Part shown: positions 10,211-19,466 of the stretch, one piece after another
How positions within the stretch are numbered: position 1 is the stretch's first letter
Layout: each line of letters starts with the position of its first letter
NCBI GenBank assembly: GCA_030829155.1
Contig: JAURBD010000002.1
Location: 1-42,328, forward strand
Source: Flavobacteriaceae bacterium
Lineage (GTDB): Bacteria; Bacteroidota; Bacteroidia; Flavobacteriales; Flavobacteriaceae
Length of the DNA stretch: 42,328 bases
Reading direction: 5' to 3'
Notes under the pieces: model-generated
The model's database searches: none
What the model saw: only the letters and a program-made list of their open reading frames with translations
Told to the model about the DNA's origin: nothing
Program-made: the position numbers and the translations under genes

Positions 10211-10903
10211 CTATTTAGAAAAGTAATGTTTGAAAATCCACCAAATTATTTTTATGCCTGCAAAGATAGTTCCTTTTAAAGTTCCTGAAACTTTTGAAAC
10301 TCCGATTCGTTGACGATAATTTACTTTGATTTCTTGGTATGAAACTTTTTTACGTAAGATTTTCAATTGCATCTCAATAGTCCATCCGTATGTTTTATCA
10401 CTCATGGTTAGATCCATTAATGTATTCCAGCGAATTGCTCTAAATGGTCCAAGATCAGTAAAGTTTGAACTGTATATAATTTTCATCAACAAACAGGCCA
10501 ACCAATTCCCAAATACTTGTTGTGGTGTCATGGATCCAAATTCTCTTTTTTCGGCTACTCGTGCTCCTAAAACGAAATCAAATTCACCTTTTTGTATTGG
10601 TGTAACTAGCGAGGTAAGTTCTTCGGGAAAGTCAGAATAATCCCCATCTAAAAAAACAACAATGTCAGGCACTTCATTTTGGTTCTTAAGATAATCGATG
10701 CCTTTTAGGCAAGCGTATCCATATCCTTTTCTTTTTTCTGTAAGAACAGTAGCGCCAGCTAGCTGGGCTACTTCTAAAGTATTGTCCGTCGAATTATTAT
10801 TGATAACTATAACTTCATCAATAATTTTTGGTAGATCATTTATTACATGGCTTATGGATTCTTGTTCATTAAAAGCAGGAATGATGACTTTGATTTGTTG
10901 CAT
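10211..10903 (-). CDS. GT2 glycosyltransferase, DPM1-like
   Basis: KVIIPAFNEQESI, INNNSTDNT, FLDGDYSD, LGPFRAIRW. Confidence 0.92.
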   Translation of the reverse strand: MQQIKVIIPAFNEQESISHVINDLPKIIDEVIVINNNSTDNTLEVAQLAGATVLTEKRKGYGYACLKGIDYLKNQNEVPDIVVFLDGDYSDFPEELTSLVTPIQKGEFDFVLGARVAEKREFGSMTPQQVFGNWLACLLMKIIYSSNFTDLGPFRAIRWNTLMDLTMSDKTYGWTIEMQLKILRKKVSYQEIKVNYRQRIGVSKVSGTLKGTIFAGIKIIWWIFKHYFSK

Positions 10904-10987
10904 GAATTTTTCGAGAGTTTTGATTTAACTTTAGTTAATCGAAGTTATAAACAGAATCTTATGAATAAGAATGTAATTTTATTTAAA

Positions 10988-12535
10988 TTAGTTTCCTGAA
11001 GGAAATTCTGGAGAAAAGAACCTATTCTCTAAAGGACCGTTTTCTAATTTTAGAACTCCCCTCGGACAAACAGCAGAACACACACCACAGCCAACACAGG
11101 AGGACCGAACTATATTTTGCCCTTTTTGAGCATATGCACGAACATCAATTCCCATTTCACAGTAGGTTGAACAATTTCCACAAGAAATACATTGACCTCC
11201 GTTTGTAGTTATTCTAAATCTAGATTTGAAACGCTGAATTAAACCCAAATAGGCAGCTAAAGGACATCCAAAACGACACCAAACCCTATTTCCAAAAATT
11301 GGATAAAATCCAGTGCCTATAACTCCAGCAAAAACAGATCCAATAAGAAAACCATAAATATTTTGAATGGTTTGTGTTTTGATTCCGATAACATTTTGTG
11401 ATCCTGTAAAATAAGAATACAAAGTCAAACCAGTCATCACTAGAGAAAAGAGTAAAACACTGTGAACCATCCAACGTTCCAATTTCCATGCGCCGATTGA
11501 TTTATTTGATAGGTGTCTAAAGGGATCGCCTAAAGTTTCTGCTAGTCCACCACAACCACAAATCCAAGAACAATACCATCTTTTACCAAAAAAATAAACC
11601 ATTACAGGGACAATTACAAGGGTAAGTACAATTCCCCATACAAGAATGAATATACCAAACCCTCCACTTGAAATTAAACTATTTAAATTCCAACTAAAGA
11701 AAAAGTCATAATCCAAAGGGAATGCATTTTTGAAGTCATACCATGGCTTATCAAATCGAACCAAAATTTCAGGAATCAAAAAGGCAAAAACAATTTGAAA
11801 AAATAATACAGAAGTTGTTCTTAATATTTGATGCATATTGTTTCTGTATTTGATGTACATCCGAATTGCCATGACGATCATTACAACGCAATAAAGAAAT
11901 CCATACAGAAACCATTGACTGGCAAGATTTCCACTAATGCTTCGACTGATTGGATCTACAATATATGTCCAGTTTACTATGTAGTCTGGGAAGAAGTATA
12001 ATACAATATAAAAAGTAACTAAAAACAAAAAAACAAACCATCCCAAAAAGCCTCTATTGGTTGATGAATTAAAGTAGATACCATTATTTTTTATTCCAGG
12101 GGGCCCCAGAAGAATTAGGTTTGGTAGAATGTAAAGCAAAGATCCTAAAATTCCAAGTCCAAAAGTTAAAAGCCAAAACAAAGACTTATTTTCTTTAATA
12201 ATCCCTTTACCTGCTATTTTGGCAATATCATAAGACAAACTGTGGGGTTTATCCCAGATTACTTTCCCCCATTCTCTATTTTTTTTGTGAATTTTATTAA
12301 CTTCTTTTACAGCAGTTACTATTTGCGAAGAAAATGAAAAAGGTTCTGAAAACTCTTTTCCCACAAGATTTGTGTTCAAGGAGTTAATAAACAATTCACT
12401 CTTTATTCCTTTGACATTTATTATCCTTTGAAATTCCTTGGGATTCAATTTGTATTTTCCAAGCAAAACCAATGAACAAAATGAACTAAGACCAATTAAA
12501 AAAATACCTAAACCAATTTTCTGTAGTAACTTCAT
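10988..12535 (-). CDS. membrane-bound NapH/NosR-like 4Fe-4S polyferredoxin
   Basis: Multi-TM; WYCSWICGCGGLAETLGDPFR; two ferredoxin motifs CISCGNCSTYCEMG and CVGCGVCSAVCPRG. Confidence 0.9.
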   Translation of the reverse strand: MKLLQKIGLGIFLIGLSSFCSLVLLGKYKLNPKEFQRIINVKGIKSELFINSLNTNLVGKEFSEPFSFSSQIVTAVKEVNKIHKKNREWGKVIWDKPHSLSYDIAKIAGKGIIKENKSLFWLLTFGLGILGSLLYILPNLILLGPPGIKNNGIYFNSSTNRGFLGWFVFLFLVTFYIVLYFFPDYIVNWTYIVDPISRSISGNLASQWFLYGFLYCVVMIVMAIRMYIKYRNNMHQILRTTSVLFFQIVFAFLIPEILVRFDKPWYDFKNAFPLDYDFFFSWNLNSLISSGGFGIFILVWGIVLTLVIVPVMVYFFGKRWYCSWICGCGGLAETLGDPFRHLSNKSIGAWKLERWMVHSVLLFSLVMTGLTLYSYFTGSQNVIGIKTQTIQNIYGFLIGSVFAGVIGTGFYPIFGNRVWCRFGCPLAAYLGLIQRFKSRFRITTNGGQCISCGNCSTYCEMGIDVRAYAQKGQNIVRSSCVGCGVCSAVCPRGVLKLENGPLENRFFSPEFPSGN

Positions 12536-12537
12536 AA

Positions 12538-13881
12538 TTATGATATTATGTTATTAAATATTACTTTCCAGCTTTTCTTTTTGAGTTTGATATTAGTATT
12601 AAAATCTTGATTGAATTTTAAAAGAATTTTTTTTTCATACGTTTTAAAAAATTCAGGATCAAAATTACAATTAGCCAATTGTTCAATCATGCAGAAAACT
12701 GACTTTTTTTCACAAAGTATTTTGTCTAATAGCTCATGTCGCATTCGAATTCCAAAGGTGTTAATCCCCAAAAATTTCTTAGTGTTTTCATCATATGCAA
12801 GGGTTATTGCAACATTTTCATTGGGGTGTTTCCAATGAAAATGTTTTTCAGGTTTCGTGGGTTGAGCAGCTACAAGCCCATAGGTTTGATACTCAATGTC
12901 AAAGAATTTTGCGCTATTAAACCAATGTCCAGGATTATAAGCTTTTTTGTTCCCTGTTAGAGTTTGTGCAAGTGTTTCACCCATCATTCTACCTGTGTAC
13001 CAAACTGCTTCTATTGATCTTCTTCCCGTTTGTGGTTCTTGCTGTTCTGAGCAGTCACCAATTGCGTATATTGAATTTTGATTTGTTTCCAAATATTTGT
13101 TTACAAGAATTCCTCGATTGGTGGCAATGTCTGTATTTTTTATAAAATCAATATTGGGTCTCACACCTGTTGTAAGTCCAACAAATTGACAGTTAATAAT
13201 TTCTCCGGAATCTGTTCGAATGGCTTTTACACGTCCAATTTTATCTTCTATAATTTCACTGAGATTTGTATTGAGTCTTAGGTCGATAACGTGTTCTAGT
13301 AGGTGTTGATTTATTAACTTAGACTCTTCTTTTGGTAATACGTTGTTCCAAAAACTGTTTTCTCTAACCAAGAAGGTTACTTTTTTTCCTCTTGAATGTA
13401 GCATTTCTGCCAACTCTACCCCAATAAGGCCCCCACCAACAATAACAGCCTCATTTGTAGAAGGACTATAATCTTCAAGACTATCCAAATCCTGCTTAGA
13501 GTATAGACCTTGTACGCCTTTTAAGTTTTCACCTGGCCAACCAAATTTGTTAGGTATCGAACCTGTGGCTATAATAAGACTATCATAGTAGAGAATGGAT
13601 TTATCAGAAAGTCTAATATTCTTTTCTTTAGGATTTATTTGGGTTACAGTTCCTTGAAGTAAATCCAGTTTATTTTTTTTCCAAAAAGTGTTTTCATAGG
13701 GTTGGGTATCTTCCCATCTTAGATGCCCCATATAAACATACATTATAGCTGTCCGAGAGAAAAAATATGGTGTCTCTTTAGAAATTATTAATATGGGTTT
13801 GCTTGATTTTTTTCGGAAATTTCGGGCAAAAGAAACACCAGCAATTCCATTTCCAATAACAATAACTGGAGGGGCATTCAT
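12538..13881 (-). CDS. NAD(P)/FAD-dependent pyridine nucleotide-disulfide oxidoreductase family protein
   Basis: VIGNGIAGVSFARNFR, VIVGGGLIGVELAEML, IYAIGDCSEQ. Confidence 0.92.
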   Translation of the reverse strand: MNAPPVIVIGNGIAGVSFARNFRKKSSKPILIISKETPYFFSRTAIMYVYMGHLRWEDTQPYENTFWKKNKLDLLQGTVTQINPKEKNIRLSDKSILYYDSLIIATGSIPNKFGWPGENLKGVQGLYSKQDLDSLEDYSPSTNEAVIVGGGLIGVELAEMLHSRGKKVTFLVRENSFWNNVLPKEESKLINQHLLEHVIDLRLNTNLSEIIEDKIGRVKAIRTDSGEIINCQFVGLTTGVRPNIDFIKNTDIATNRGILVNKYLETNQNSIYAIGDCSEQQEPQTGRRSIEAVWYTGRMMGETLAQTLTGNKKAYNPGHWFNSAKFFDIEYQTYGLVAAQPTKPEKHFHWKHPNENVAITLAYDENTKKFLGINTFGIRMRHELLDKILCEKKSVFCMIEQLANCNFDPEFFKTYEKKILLKFNQDFNTNIKLKKKSWKVIFNNIIS

Positions 13882-14041
13882 CTTGATTATTTTTATACAA
13901 GGTAATTGATTTTAAACATTAATAAAAATCATTAGATTTATAGTACTCAATCTTATTAAACTTTAAACCTATTGAAATCAATTTTCATCCATTAAATATA
14001 GAAACTCCAGATTATTATCTATTGAAAATAAAAACAAATAT

Positions 14042-14475
14042 GTCTATATAAAAATACTTTTGGATGCAAATAAAGAATAGATTTTGAGAGCTCTTACAAA
14101 TCCTAATCTAAAGGAAAAAAACATGTATAATTGCCATTTCATTCCTCTTGGGAAATAAGTAGAGATGAGGTTTGGAAAGAGAAAAATGAAGATGGGACAT
14201 TTACAACTCATATAGTGGGAAAAGTTTTGGACTACAACCCATACAAGAAGCTCCGCTCTTCGATTTTTTATAAATTAAATCAACATAATCTAAAAGAATT
14301 TGAACTTAGTTTAACTCTTGATGATCAATCTGTAGGAATTATATTAAAGATTGAACAGGGAGATTTTCCTAATAATCCAGAGGGGAATAAACTCTATGAA
14401 GAATGCTTTGCAGGTTGGAATTTTGTTAAGGATAATTTAATTATTGCTGTAAATGAGTTAATCTCTATTAAGTAA
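14042..14475 (+). pseudogene. decayed SRPBCC/AHSA1-domain gene (in-frame TAG plus frameshift)
   Basis: Upstream frame reads ...KILLDANKE*ILRALTNPNLKEKNMYNCHF; the 14131-14475 ORF continues in another frame as HSSWEISRDEVWKEKNEDG...GKVLDYNPYKKL...GWNFVKDNL. Together they approximate an AHSA1 domain. Confidence 0.72.
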
Positions 14476-14570
14476 ATTAAAAGCTATACTTTCTTATTTT
14501 GAGTTGATAATCATATAATTTGATTTTACAATTATTAAACCTAATATTTTTATTTTGGGAACATAAGGTA

Positions 14571-15263
14571 TTATTTCACAAAACGTAAATAGTATTGATG
14601 GAGTGTGGATGGGGATTTCCCAATATATCTCAAAAGATGAATGATCAAGAAGTGAAATTGTAAACGAAGGACACCGTTGCTTTCAAAACGACGGGCAGAA
14701 GTTTTTACTTCTTTTGATAATACACAAAATAAAGTTTCTTTATATATTCTGTCAATTAATTCGCCATCTTCACAAACCAGGTATTCTTCATTAAAACCTT
14801 TGAGTGATTCGAAAAATTTCTTTTTAATGAATAAAGATTGATCTCCACCCCTACAAAATCGATTGTTAAAACGACTTGCAAAAGAAGCCAATTGAAGACT
14901 CAAATGTGAACTTAAAAATTTTAATCTAAATGAACCGGCTTTGTATCCTTGGTCAAATACTTGGTGAATGGTTCTATCAAAAGCATAAGGAGGAATGGTG
15001 TCTACATGAATGAAGTACAAAAAGTCAGCTTTAGCAATTTTTACTCCGTGATTTTGCTGTATGGCCCTGCCTTTTTCGGTTTGTATTACAGAACAGTCAT
15101 TTTTTTGTTTTAAATAAGCAAAGCTTCCATCAGAACTTCCTCCATCAACAAAAATGATCTCATTTTCGAAAACCATATTCTTTTTTAGTGAAATCAAAAA
15201 CGCTTCTAGCTGATTAATTTCATTGAGGATGGGTATAATTATAGAAAGGTACGGTTTACTCAT
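14571..15263 (-). CDS. TIGR04283-type rSAM/selenodomain-associated (arsenosugar-associated) GT2 transferase
   Basis: LSIIIPILNEINQLEAFL, FVDGGSSDGS, KGRAIQQNHG, FIHVDT, FCRGGDQSLF. Confidence 0.88.
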   Translation of the reverse strand: MSKPYLSIIIPILNEINQLEAFLISLKKNMVFENEIIFVDGGSSDGSFAYLKQKNDCSVIQTEKGRAIQQNHGVKIAKADFLYFIHVDTIPPYAFDRTIHQVFDQGYKAGSFRLKFLSSHLSLQLASFASRFNNRFCRGGDQSLFIKKKFFESLKGFNEEYLVCEDGELIDRIYKETLFCVLSKEVKTSARRFESNGVLRLQFHFLIIHLLRYIGKSPSTLHQYYLRFVK

Positions 15264-15984
15264 TTAGACTCCAGTCGTATTTTTTATATTCAATTTTGGC
15301 TTGGTCGTTAAAATCTTTATCTGAATATTTTTGAATAAAAGTGATTCTTTCTTTTTTTGAACCAAAGTCTTTGCTAAACCATAAGAAAATTCTTGATAGC
15401 GTTATTTTGTGGTATTCAATCTGGTTTTTAGTTGTGTCGTTTATGAAAAGTTTTGCAGCGGCGTCCAGTTGTTTTGGAATTTTAGAAGCTCTGTAGGCCT
15501 CGTTCAATAATTGAGGACAAGAAGCAGAGGCACAATTAATTGCAAAATGAATTCTAGGTTCATTCATTTTCCGCAATACTTTATGTTCAATATCGTTGAG
15601 AGTTAGACTCTCATCATTAGGGAGTTCAAGAAAAATAGTGTCCCAAGGGTCTTTGATGTCTCTGATATTTTGGATAGGATAATTATCAAGAATTAATTTT
15701 ACTGTAATAGCATTATAAGCATTAATAAAATAAGCTAAAGAATCATTTTTGTCAAAATATGGGGCAGGTGGCTTTTGTTCAAGTAGTTTGATGTACTTGT
15801 TCAAATCTGATGAATTTTTTTTCCAGTTTTTATAATCTACATTTCCCTTATCATCTACATATTTTTGTAAAAGCATATCCAAGCTCGAGTGAATTCCTTT
15901 GTCTTGAGAAATTATTTTTTGGGTTTCAAATTTTGAGAATGTAAATCCTGAAAAAATCAATACGACAAGAATAAGATTTTTCAT
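15256..15984 (-). CDS. DUF547 domain-containing exported protein
   Basis: LAYFINAYNAITVKLILDNYP, HFAINCASASCPQLLNEAY; start moved to MKNLILVV (signal peptide). Confidence 0.88.
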   Translation of the reverse strand: MKNLILVVLIFSGFTFSKFETQKIISQDKGIHSSLDMLLQKYVDDKGNVDYKNWKKNSSDLNKYIKLLEQKPPAPYFDKNDSLAYFINAYNAITVKLILDNYPIQNIRDIKDPWDTIFLELPNDESLTLNDIEHKVLRKMNEPRIHFAINCASASCPQLLNEAYRASKIPKQLDAAAKLFINDTTKNQIEYHKITLSRIFLWFSKDFGSKKERITFIQKYSDKDFNDQAKIEYKKYDWSLNE

Positions 15985-16001
15985 TTCAATTTGATTAGGG
16001 G

Positions 16002-16970
16002 TTAACAGCAACCTCCACCATCATAATGATAGGTAGATTCGCTTATAAAAATATTGTTATGATTTGTGTTTTTTAATGCCTGAGCAGTTTTATCACAAAT
16101 TGCCAAAGGTTGATTTTGAAGCAAAATGTGACCATTTTTGTCATCAAAATAGGGCTCATCTCCATAATAAATTGCAGATTTTCCGGTGAAAACACATGGT
16201 CCATCTTCGGGAATTGGGTCTTTGATCGCACAAATCTCTACACTTTCAATAAAAATTCTCTGTTTGGTAGGGTAGTGCTTTGGGTCTAAGATTCTATATG
16301 GTCTTTTCGCCCTAATTTCGATAGTACCAAAACCAACATCAGTTAACATTTTAACATAATCAGCTAAGGGAATTGATCCCGAAAGGCAGAGTGCTCTCAA
16401 GCGTTTGTTGTTCCTCAAGGTTTTGTTCATCGGTTGTTCGCAAATAGGATCACTCATTACCAGTCTTCCTCTGGGTTTTATCACGCGATACATTTCTGTA
16501 AGAGCCTTTTTTAGCTCTTCCATTTTGAAGATATTAAATAAGCAATTTTGTGCTGCAATATCTATACTATTTTCTTCAACTGGAAGGTTCAAAGCATCTC
16601 CTTTTTTGAGTTTCACAAAATCAGATTCGAACCATTCATTCTGTTTTTCAGCGAGTAGAAAATTTTTTCTTGAGGCTTCAAGCATTTCATCAACCACATC
16701 AATTCCGATTACCCCCTCTTTTTGTCTCGAGAAGTATGAAAATTGAAGTAATTCCATTCCACCACCTACTCCTACATACAATATTTTGGGGTTGTTAACT
16801 AAATCTCTGGGATGAACAGTTGATCCACAACCGTAATTCATTTCCTGCATTATTGTAGGGATTTTGAGACCCGGGAATTCCCATATTGGGGTTGTAGTGC
16901 AACATAAACCAACATCTGGAGTAAGTGCTGCTTCTTTATAAATATTTTTGGTTAATTTTAAATAGTCCAT
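16002..16970 (-). CDS. arsM: ArsM-like SAM-dependent methyltransferase (arsenosugar-cluster arsenite methyltransferase)
   Basis: VGVGGGMELLQFSYF SAM-binding region, conserved cysteines DVGLCCTTTP / NYGCGST, C-terminal YHYDGGGCC, located next to ArsS. Confidence 0.85.
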   Translation of the reverse strand: MDYLKLTKNIYKEAALTPDVGLCCTTTPIWEFPGLKIPTIMQEMNYGCGSTVHPRDLVNNPKILYVGVGGGMELLQFSYFSRQKEGVIGIDVVDEMLEASRKNFLLAEKQNEWFESDFVKLKKGDALNLPVEENSIDIAAQNCLFNIFKMEELKKALTEMYRVIKPRGRLVMSDPICEQPMNKTLRNNKRLRALCLSGSIPLADYVKMLTDVGFGTIEIRAKRPYRILDPKHYPTKQRIFIESVEICAIKDPIPEDGPCVFTGKSAIYYGDEPYFDDKNGHILLQNQPLAICDKTAQALKNTNHNNIFISESTYHYDGGGCC

Positions 16971-16971
16971 T

Positions 16972-17802
16972 TTATATTAATTTGAGAAATGATATTAATT
17001 GTTTTACTAATATTATCAAAGATTGTTCCCCTTTTTTAGCCATCTCCATAATGTTGTTAATATCTATAGGTTCCAGGTTTTCCGGATCACATACATCTGT
17101 TAAAACAGAAAAAGCAATACAATCAATTCCAAGCTGGTTTGCAACAATCACCTCTGGAACAGTTGACATTCCAACTGCATCGGCACCAATTATTTTCAAA
17201 TAACGATATTCTGCTTTAGTTTCTAATTGGGGTCCAACAACAGCTGCGTATATTCCCTTATGTAATGTTATTTTTTTTGTTTCTGCAATTTTTATTGCTT
17301 TATCTTTTAAGGAAGTGTCATAAGGTTCACTCATATCAACAAAACGATTACCGAGACAATCAACACCTTTCTCTGCTAGGGGAGACCCACCTTGCAGATT
17401 AATATGATCTTCAATCAACATAATCTCTCCTTTATTATAATCTAAGTTTATTGCACCAGCAGCATTACTGATTATTAATTTTTTTACTCCAAGCTCATTC
17501 ATAACCCTAACCGGGTATGTTATCTCAAAAAAATTATAACCCTCATAGAGGTGAAAGCGTCCCTGAAAAACAAGAACTTTTTTTGAACTTAAAGAGCCGT
17601 AAATTAGTTTTCCAGTTTGATGTTCAACGGTTGACGACCTAAAATTAGGAATATCCTCAAAAGGAATCTCTTTTTCAATTACTAGGTAATTGACCAAATC
17701 GCTCAATCCAGTGCCTAAAATAATTCCAATTGCTCCATTTTCTATACCTTGCTTTTTGAGATATTTCGAGCTTTCTTCAATTTTTTGAATCATTGTTTTC
17801 AT
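16972..17802 (-). CDS. purine-nucleoside phosphorylase
   Basis: GIILGTGLSDLV, NAAGAINLDY, GPQLETKAEYR, GADAVGMSTVPE. Confidence 0.93.
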   Translation of the reverse strand: MKTMIQKIEESSKYLKKQGIENGAIGIILGTGLSDLVNYLVIEKEIPFEDIPNFRSSTVEHQTGKLIYGSLSSKKVLVFQGRFHLYEGYNFFEITYPVRVMNELGVKKLIISNAAGAINLDYNKGEIMLIEDHINLQGGSPLAEKGVDCLGNRFVDMSEPYDTSLKDKAIKIAETKKITLHKGIYAAVVGPQLETKAEYRYLKIIGADAVGMSTVPEVIVANQLGIDCIAFSVLTDVCDPENLEPIDINNIMEMAKKGEQSLIILVKQLISFLKLI

Positions 17803-18404
17803 TGGTCTAAGAATTTTAAAAGTTCAGGAATTGTTTCGAGGTCTTCAAAATAATCTATGTCGTTTTTGGTTTCTAAATATGCTAATGTATTGTTTTTAAA
17901 GTCTGCAACCGTATCCTTGAAAACCCTTGAAGTTCCCCACCTTTTTTCGTGAAAAACAGATGGAATCCATCTTGAAAGACCTAATAAGTAATATCCCCCA
18001 TCCGTTGCTGGTCCAATTACACCATCTACATTTCTTAATGTAAAAAAGGCCTTGTTGATGATTTGAGCATCTAAATTCCATAAGTCGGTGCCAATGACAA
18101 CTATTTGATTATAACCACAATTAAAACCTATTTTAAAAGCATTAGCCATCCGTTCTCCCAAAGAATTCCCTTCTTGAATTTTTTTATTGCGAACACGACC
18201 CTCCCAAATATCCTGATCATCAATAAAATCAGAATAATATAAACTCTTATGTGCGTCAACTCCATCTACAACTAAAGCTGTTTTATCAATCAGTTTATGG
18301 AATATTAAAAGCGCTTTTTCATCACCAATTGTTTTTGCTAACCGGGTCTTTACCTTTCCAAGTTGTGGGTTTTTTGTGAAGATTAGTAGTAGTTTTTTCC
18401 CCAT
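17799..18404 (-). CDS. TIGR04282-type rSAM/selenodomain-associated transferase (DUF2064, GT-A fold)
   Basis: LLIFTKNPQLGKVKTRLAKTIGDEKAL, IGTDLWNL, GPATDGGYYLLGL. Confidence 0.9.
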   Translation of the reverse strand: MGKKLLLIFTKNPQLGKVKTRLAKTIGDEKALLIFHKLIDKTALVVDGVDAHKSLYYSDFIDDQDIWEGRVRNKKIQEGNSLGERMANAFKIGFNCGYNQIVVIGTDLWNLDAQIINKAFFTLRNVDGVIGPATDGGYYLLGLSRWIPSVFHEKRWGTSRVFKDTVADFKNNTLAYLETKNDIDYFEDLETIPELLKFLDQ

Positions 18405-18409
18405 AAAAG

Positions 18410-19465
18410 TTAAGTTATACTTCCTTGACAGCTGCTACCAGCTCCAGCTGTGCATCCGTAACAATGTTGGGAAAGTAGTATGTAACGATTGTTGAGTTTA
18501 CCTTCATTAAATTCACTTATGTGTTTAGTTGTAACATCAACTTTGAGATTCAACATTTGATTAAAATCACAATCAAACAAAAAGCCTTCCCAGTTGACCG
18601 AAAGAGTATTGGTGCACATCAGATTTTTTACAGCTGAGGGATTAAAAGCATCCACTAGCGTATACATATATTCTTCATAGTTTTCTGAAGCAATAAGATA
18701 ATCTAGAAAACGACTGATTGGAAGATTGGTAATTGTAAATAAGTTATTGAATTTAATATTAAAATCTTCTAGTAAAGCTTTTTTGAAATCTACCTCCAAT
18801 ACTGATTGATCTCCTGGTAAAAAAGCTCCAGAAGGATTGTAAACAAGATCCAGCTGAAGATTTTTGTCTAATATTCCATATCCAACTTTGTTTAACATCT
18901 GAAGCGCTTTAATGGAAGTTTCAAAAACTCCATCACCTCTTTGACGATCCGTTTTTTCTCTCTTGTAAAATGGGAGTGAGGAAATAACATGAATTTTGTG
19001 CTTTCCAAAAAAAGTTGGGAGATCATTATATTTTTTATTAGCTAGTATAATCGTGAGATTGGATCGAACTATAATTTCCTCCACATTGGTTTTTCGTAGC
19101 TCTTCAACAAACCATCTAAATCTAGGATGCATTTCGGGTGCCCCACCAGTAAGATCAACGGTTTTGATTTTTATATTTTTTATGACTTTTAAAATTTGTT
19201 CCATGGTTCTGTGAGTCATAATTTCTTTACGATCTGGGCCAGCATCAACATGGCAATGAGCACAAACTTGATTACACATGTACCCAACATTAATTTGTAA
19301 AATTTCTAGTTTTTTAGGCCTTATTGGAGGAAGCTTGTTGGAAGCAACTTTTTTTTTAAAAGTAGGTAAACTTCCGTCTTTGAAAATCCCACTAGCTAGT
19401 ATTTCGAGCTGTTTTTCGGTTTGAGAGAGTGAATTATTTCTCGCTTTAAGTGATTTTATCTTCAT
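18410..19465 (-). CDS. arsS: arsenosugar biosynthesis radical SAM protein ArsS
   Basis: Radical SAM CNQVCAHC (CxxxCxxC), DLTGGAPEMHPRFRWFV, C-terminal HCYGCTAGAGSSCQG. Confidence 0.92.
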   Translation of the reverse strand: MKIKSLKARNNSLSQTEKQLEILASGIFKDGSLPTFKKKVASNKLPPIRPKKLEILQINVGYMCNQVCAHCHVDAGPDRKEIMTHRTMEQILKVIKNIKIKTVDLTGGAPEMHPRFRWFVEELRKTNVEEIIVRSNLTIILANKKYNDLPTFFGKHKIHVISSLPFYKREKTDRQRGDGVFETSIKALQMLNKVGYGILDKNLQLDLVYNPSGAFLPGDQSVLEVDFKKALLEDFNIKFNNLFTITNLPISRFLDYLIASENYEEYMYTLVDAFNPSAVKNLMCTNTLSVNWEGFLFDCDFNQMLNLKVDVTTKHISEFNEGKLNNRYILLSQHCYGCTAGAGSSCQGSIT

Positions 19466-19466
19466 G

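Noticed and set aside
10326-10928. Plus-strand ORFs opposite the GT2 gene
   Set aside because: Antisense to a confidently identified GT2; translation is low-complexity and lacks family motifs.
11286-11489. Minus-strand 67-aa ORF
   Set aside because: Out-of-frame overlap inside the polyferredoxin gene.
12611-13281. Plus-strand ORFs opposite the FAD oxidoreductase
   Set aside because: Antisense to a gene with clear Rossmann motifs; no homology signals.
18410-18460. Possible selenocysteine (in-frame TGA) at the ArsS C-terminus, as in some rSAM/selenodomain proteins
   Set aside because: ArsS ends ...GSSCQGSIT with TAA; no in-frame TGA in the Cys-rich tail.
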